A stretch of DNA of 64,000 nt, taken from the NCBI GenBank assembly GCA_023846275.1, contig CM043877.1, forward strand, positions 17,590,607 to 17,654,606, in the 5' to 3' direction. Under the pieces are notes generated by a model, which was not told the DNA's origin, searched no databases, and saw nothing but the letters and a program-made list of their open reading frames with translations. Positions 62,273-64,000 of this stretch are shown one piece after another. The stretch comes from Vanilla planifolia. Its lineage: Eukaryota; Streptophyta; Magnoliopsida; Asparagales; Orchidaceae. Every line of letters begins with the position of its first letter. Within the stretch, counting starts at the first letter, position 1. A program made the position numbers and the translations under genes.

Positions 62273-64000
62273 TGTTAAACCCTTAGTGTGTATTACTTAT
62301 TTGATGAACAAGAAATCATCTTATTATTTCTAATGCTTTTTCTTAAGTGTTTTTGAGATTGTGCTTCTCAAGATCAAAGAGAGATTACTCAATTAGAAAA
62401 CTTGATCTGATATTTTATGGAGTAATCTACTTTGAAAGACAAGGAGTGTTGATGACTTTGCTCAAGCTTGACTAAATTTTTAGATTTTGGAGCCAATCAA
62501 GCTTCTCCTTGTAAGATGGCTAAATCACTTGGAGACCTTCATTTATATGTTACCTATAGTTTTATTGTTAAACACATCCTTTAAATGCTTATGTGATGTA
62601 ATAAGGATTACATTATGTGTAATCATTTACTAAATATTGTTTTGGTATTGTTATGATCATTAAAACTATAATAAGACTTTATTAAATATCATTTCACATT
62701 ATTGTAAGTCTTAAATAACTCTTAGTTTTGAAAAGTCTTGTTTAAAACTTTGTAAGTTCAATCCATGCTCTTCACTATTTTCTAATTATATTGTATGATT
62801 ATCAGTATCATACTTATACCATCTATTTTTTGGCTTATATTTACACTTGAAAATGAACTAATGTCAAGACAATATAGGAATGATATTTCCAACATATAAG
62901 TACAACTATTGGTTGAATTATGTATGAGTGCATAAAGTTAGTTAAACAAGGTAACATCTTATATGAATGTTGTTCAATCTATAAAAGTTGAGTTACATTG
63001 CATCGTATGTATATGAAGCTTGTTACATACAAATACAATGCTTATTTCTTCTTATGATTCCCAATAAGGTATGATCTTATTTTTTATATTATTACATTTA
63101 AATTCTATTAGTGTATTAAACTAGTGCTACATGTCATATGGCATGAAGTTTTTATGTCATAACTATGCATTCAAAGTGAAAATCATATAAACATACTTAT
63201 AGTGCATACTAGTATGATAACTATATCATACTAGTACAACCTCATCTTATTACTGTTTTGCACACCATATATCACGAAGAATTTTTCGTATTGTATGTTC
63301 ATTAATAGATATGAGTAAAACATTTTTTTGTATAAGAATATGAACCAATATATAAAATCATTTTATGTGTAATTATATTAATATATCAGTCTAATATGAT
63401 CACTATTAGACACAAACTTATCATCGTATGAATACAAAAATTATATTGTAAGAGTATATTCACCACTTAGTTTATGTTGCGCGTACTAAGACAATCTATA
63501 TATCAAACTAGAACAATAAGTGTTAAAATCATTAGATGATATATTTTTTGAATTCATCATTATTATATTATAATGATAATATATCATATTAGTACATTTT
63601 GCTCTTAAGACTTTTTGCAAATGTATGAGAATAATTTAAAAATGAACTCATATATTAAGCTTTGTATAAGTTATCACTTTCATGCAAATATGATAGTGTA
63701 TATAATATGAGTGATCTTAAAAAATTCATAGAGTATGATCAAAACATATGATGTTTTCCTGAGAGCTTGACTTTTGTAAAAATATGTATTATATGGTAGT
63801 GATCTTCCTTCAAACTAGTACAATCAATGTCAAACCTTAAGCACTACTTATTGTTTTAAACTTTTATAATACAAGAGTCATCTTAAACTTGTGCAACACG
63901 TCATTTTAAACCTAGTAGCATTAGTTGATAAAAGCTATGAGCTTCTTATACAATGTATTGTACTTTACACTTATGCATCACATAACATTTTTTCAAAATT
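62273..64000 (+). mobile_element. LTR-like repeat, family D, copy 2, running off the window
   Basis: Starts tgttaaacccttagtgtg, aligned with 56021. The first 300 bases are slightly GC-richer (tcaagatcaaagagagattactc and so on). From 62.75 kb it becomes a series of degenerate phrases with catactagtac, tatcatact and tcgtatgaa. It truncates the gypsy protease to its left. No gene. The right boundary is beyond the window. Confidence 0.5.

Overview
The window looks like nuclear DNA of a flowering plant. Two spliced plant-type genes sit in the first 6 kb. The other 58 kb is extremely AT-rich and gene-poor, made of old LTR-retrotransposon remains, nested insertions, tandem duplications and microsatellites. 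Wording of the glycosidase exon fits a monocot, but I cannot name the species from sequence alone.

Gene-containing part (1-5.7 kb). At 2251-3105 (+) lies the large 3' exon of a plant GH43 glycosidase related to the Golgi exo-beta-1,3-galactosidases. Its 5' exon(s) are not visible in the preceding 2.25 kb, so the gene starts upstream of the window or has lost its front. At 4780-5635 (+) is a complete three-exon gene for a SOB FIVE-LIKE (SOFL) protein of 229 residues, a plant-specific family linked to cytokinin levels. The two genes are co-oriented, with about 1.7 kb between them that carries a (CT)22 tract.

Repeat-dominated part (5.7-64 kb). I find no intact gene here. At 16.2 kb a TATA box, a short leader and a first-exon-like segment look gene-derived but lead nowhere. 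The best defined mobile features are two solo LTRs with perfect 5-bp target duplications: 21324-23040 (minus, AAAAT) and 38732-41518 (plus, GTATT). Both have TG...CA ends and are GC-richer than their surroundings. The second is nested in an older 0.7-kb LTR (family B), which ends next to a tRNA-Met-type primer-binding site at 41864. Family B recurs at 17.3, 28.4 and 59.2 kb.

A further element at about 42.2-49.2 kb has two diverged LTRs, a primer-binding site at 45548 and a short interior that retains only a broken gag. Other decayed Ty3/gypsy pieces are an integrase and C-terminal region at 27.47-28.15 kb, gag zinc knuckles at 52.6-52.9 kb and 60.63 kb, a protease end at 61.9-62.27 kb, a minus-strand gag at 36.9-37.3 kb, and a second gag copy at 54.2-56.0 kb. 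No reading frame of these elements is intact, so all appear non-autonomous. I see no CRISPR array, tRNA, rRNA, prokaryotic operon or novel multi-gene system.
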